In this document: in pieces, positions 62,442-64,000 of the stretch
How positions within the stretch are numbered: position 1 is the first letter of the stretch
Layout of the letters: each line of letters begins with the position of its first letter
Assembly (NCBI GenBank): GCA_002701385.1
Contig: NZVD01000051.1
Span: 6,095-70,094 of the forward strand
Reading direction: 5' to 3'
Length of the DNA stretch: 64,000 nt
DNA from: Rhodopirellula sp.
GTDB taxonomy: Bacteria > Planctomycetota > Planctomycetia > Pirellulales > Pirellulaceae
Notes under the pieces: model-generated
What the model was told of the DNA's origin: nothing
The model's database searches: none
Seen by the model: the letters and a program-made list of their open reading frames with translations, nothing else
Translations under genes and position numbers: made by a program

Positions 62442-63668
62442 ATGAGATTACTCGTTGTTTTAGTTGTTGCATTGGCTACAGGCGGAGTTGCTGGAGTTTT
62501 GCATAGCCAATGGAATAGGACGGGAATTAGAGAACAGTTTCGTCCGATCAATCCTGGGAGTGTGTCTCAGTTTATTGGGTCGTTAGATGCCGAAGAGGTC
62601 GACGTCGTAGACGGACCAATCGCTGTCGTCGTTGGTTCCACGGAATACGATTTTGGAACGATGGAACGTCGTGGAATCAGAAGTCATACGTTTGTTGTTC
62701 GTAATGATGGCACAGAGCCCCTGACGCTGATCAAAGGCGAAACGACATGTAAGTGTACGCTGAGCTCACTGGCTGCCGGTGAAATCCTTCCCGGGAAATC
62801 GGTCGAAGTAAAACTCGAATGGACCGCTAAAGAGGTGGGACCTTCTCTACAGTTCTATCAATCGGCAGACATTATTTCGAACGATCCAAACAACCGCCTG
62901 ATACAACTAGTGGTTAAAGGAAACATTATCCAGTCGGTTATGCCAAAACCTGAACGCCTGACAATGAATGGTTTGTCATCCGGTGAAGGCGTCACAGTTA
63001 AAGGCAAGGTGTTCTCCTACAAGCAGACCGAAGAGCCATTGGAAATCCTCGAGGTAGAATTTCTAGAAGAGGCTCCAGAGGGCATTCTTGAAATTTCCTT
63101 TAAACCGCTTTCGGAAGAACAGGTGAAACAGGAATTGAAAGCTTATAGTGGGCAGGAAATGACTGTGAAATTGAATCCCGGTTTGTCTCCGGGAACCTTC
63201 GAATTCCCCGTGCGATTAACAACCAATTTGCCCGATGCTCCCAAAGTGGATGTCTTTTTGAACGGCTCTGTGGATCCAGACATTTCAATTTTTGGTAAAG
63301 GATTCCGAGCTTTAAGGGAAGAAGGAAGTCAGCACATAGGAGTATTGGATCTAGGTGAGATTTCTTCTGCGGAAGGATTAGACAAAAGCATAAACCTGGT
63401 GGTTAAAGGGGCTTATCGCAATGAAGTAAGTTTCGAGGTGAAGGAGGTCAATCCAGCTTCTCATCTTCAGGTTTCATTGGGAACTCCAATGTCCATCGGA
63501 AGTGGTAAAACGATTCATCATCGGTTGACGATTAAAATAGATCCTGACGTAAAACAAATCAGTCGGCGAGGTGGGAATCTTGGTGTTCCAGCTTATATTG
63601 TCCTAAAAACAACTCACCCGTTTGTAAAAGAAGTGTCAATTCAGGTACTCCTGTCTGTCACGAATTAA
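62442..63668 (+). CDS. DUF1573 protein, periplasmic
   Basis: A 408-residue exported protein. The first 20 residues are a hydrophobic signal or anchor. The DUF1573 domain is at about residues 65-165: EYDFGTMERRGIRSHTFVVR, DGTEPLTLIKGETTCKCTLS and LPGKSVEVKLEWTAK. The rest is beta-rich with further Ig-like strands (VSLGTPMSIGSGKTIHHRLT). DUF1573 proteins are common in planctomycetes and Bacteroidota, and their role is unknown. The Cys pair in CKC may bind something. It starts at ATG 62442 with AGGA 6 bases upstream. A lipoprotein gene follows at 20 bases on the same strand, so the two are probably co-expressed. Confidence 0.9.
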   Translation: MRLLVVLVVALATGGVAGVLHSQWNRTGIREQFRPINPGSVSQFIGSLDAEEVDVVDGPIAVVVGSTEYDFGTMERRGIRSHTFVVRNDGTEPLTLIKGETTCKCTLSSLAAGEILPGKSVEVKLEWTAKEVGPSLQFYQSADIISNDPNNRLIQLVVKGNIIQSVMPKPERLTMNGLSSGEGVTVKGKVFSYKQTEEPLEILEVEFLEEAPEGILEISFKPLSEEQVKQELKAYSGQEMTVKLNPGLSPGTFEFPVRLTTNLPDAPKVDVFLNGSVDPDISIFGKGFRALREEGSQHIGVLDLGEISSAEGLDKSINLVVKGAYRNEVSFEVKEVNPASHLQVSLGTPMSIGSGKTIHHRLTIKIDPDVKQISRRGGNLGVPAYIVLKTTHPFVKEVSIQVLLSVTN

Positions 63669-63688
63669 CTGACAGGACAATCCAAACG

Positions 63689-64000
63689 ATGGCCCTCAAA
63701 TCGCACTATATTCAATGTAGTATTTTCCTCTGCCTAATCGGTATCGGTTGTTGTCTGGTAACTGGTTGTGGCGATGATACGCAATCAGAGCAAATTGAGG
63801 GACGTCCTCAAATATCACATCAATCGGGTGATATTCCGCCGGAGCCAGAGACTGGTTCAGAACCGGAAACTCAACATGCCGAACCGTCTCTGGACACTAA
63901 CATTGGGGTGCCAAGCGACTCCACCGTTCTCTTCGATGGTTGGACGAAACCTTCGGCGGTATTGGTTTTTACAGGCCGGCAATTTGGTTATATAGAACCC
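63689..64000 (+). CDS. Lipoprotein, N-terminal part only (cut by window end)
   Basis: The visible 104 residues begin at ATG 63689. A signal reaches lipobox LVTGC with Cys27. Then comes a Glu/Pro-rich linker of about 50 residues (PEPETGSEPETQHAEP), and a strand region VLFDGWTKPSAVLVFTGRQF ending GYIEP at the window edge. A GYIEP(CGC) start recalls a planctomycete exported metallophosphoesterase-like family, where Cys residues follow directly. That identification depends on sequence beyond the window and is tentative. It follows the DUF1573 gene by 20 bases on the same strand. Confidence 0.7.
   Translation, partial: MALKSHYIQCSIFLCLIGIGCCLVTGCGDDTQSEQIEGRPQISHQSGDIPPEPETGSEPETQHAEPSLDTNIGVPSDSTVLFDGWTKPSAVLVFTGRQFGYIEP

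Overview
The window reads as chromosomal DNA from a member of the Planctomycetota, probably Pirellulales-like. The basis is a formylglycine-type sulfatase, an exported PQQ-type beta-propeller, a DUF1573 protein, several small or lipoprotein families I associate with this phylum, many genes without a clear Shine-Dalgarno sequence, frequent GTG/TTG starts, and moderate G+C by eye. The phylum call is confident; the genus is not. There are no rRNAs, CRISPR arrays, insertion sequences or prophage genes. Most of the window is core metabolism with short accessory patches.

Layout. 1-7.2 kb: an efflux cluster with the C-terminal part of a TolC-type channel, three tandem paralogous HlyD/MacA adaptors and a MacB/FtsX-type permease, without an ATPase in view. 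7.2-7.9 kb: a repeat-rich gap with a broken zinc-ribbon mini-gene. 7.9-14.7 kb: phosphate transporter, exported glycerophosphodiesterase, sulfatase, small unknown genes and a radical SAM protein, with non-coding stretches dotted with a TTCAGACACA-like motif. 14.7-16.9 kb (minus): leuA behind a well-formed leucine attenuator, followed by tRNA-Leu(UAA). 16.9-19.1 kb (minus): ECF sigma factor, unknown protein, lipoprotein. 19.5-25.1 kb: ferredoxin, HNH protein, MiaE, LeuB, ABC-F ATPase. 25.1-31 kb (minus): prepilin-peptidase-like protein lacking a catalytic aspartate, tRNA-Asp, TPR protein, SDR, Q/N-rich lipoprotein, superoxide dismutase.

31.3-38.5 kb: acidic membrane protein, ThpR-like phosphodiesterase and PfkB kinase, beta-propeller, recA, tpx. 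38.6-47.3 kb: alaS, STAS protein, serA and serC (serine synthesis), TPR lipoprotein, a small conserved protein and an FHA protein. 47.6-55.2 kb (minus): rnr, then gcvT-gcvH-gcvPA-gcvPB and a LipM-like octanoyltransferase, which together make and lipoylate the glycine cleavage system. 55.3-64 kb: YhaM-like nuclease, proS, DUF4416, a WecA/MraY-type sugar-phosphate transferase plus an O-antigen-ligase-like protein, DUF1573, and a lipoprotein cut off by the window end.

The most striking signals are (1) the leu attenuator with its Leu-rich leader peptide and a tRNA-Leu(UAA) gene downstream of leuA, and (2) a dispersed inverted-repeat family that sits at gene ends (about 7.2, 7.7, 32.8, 37.8 and 42.1 kb).
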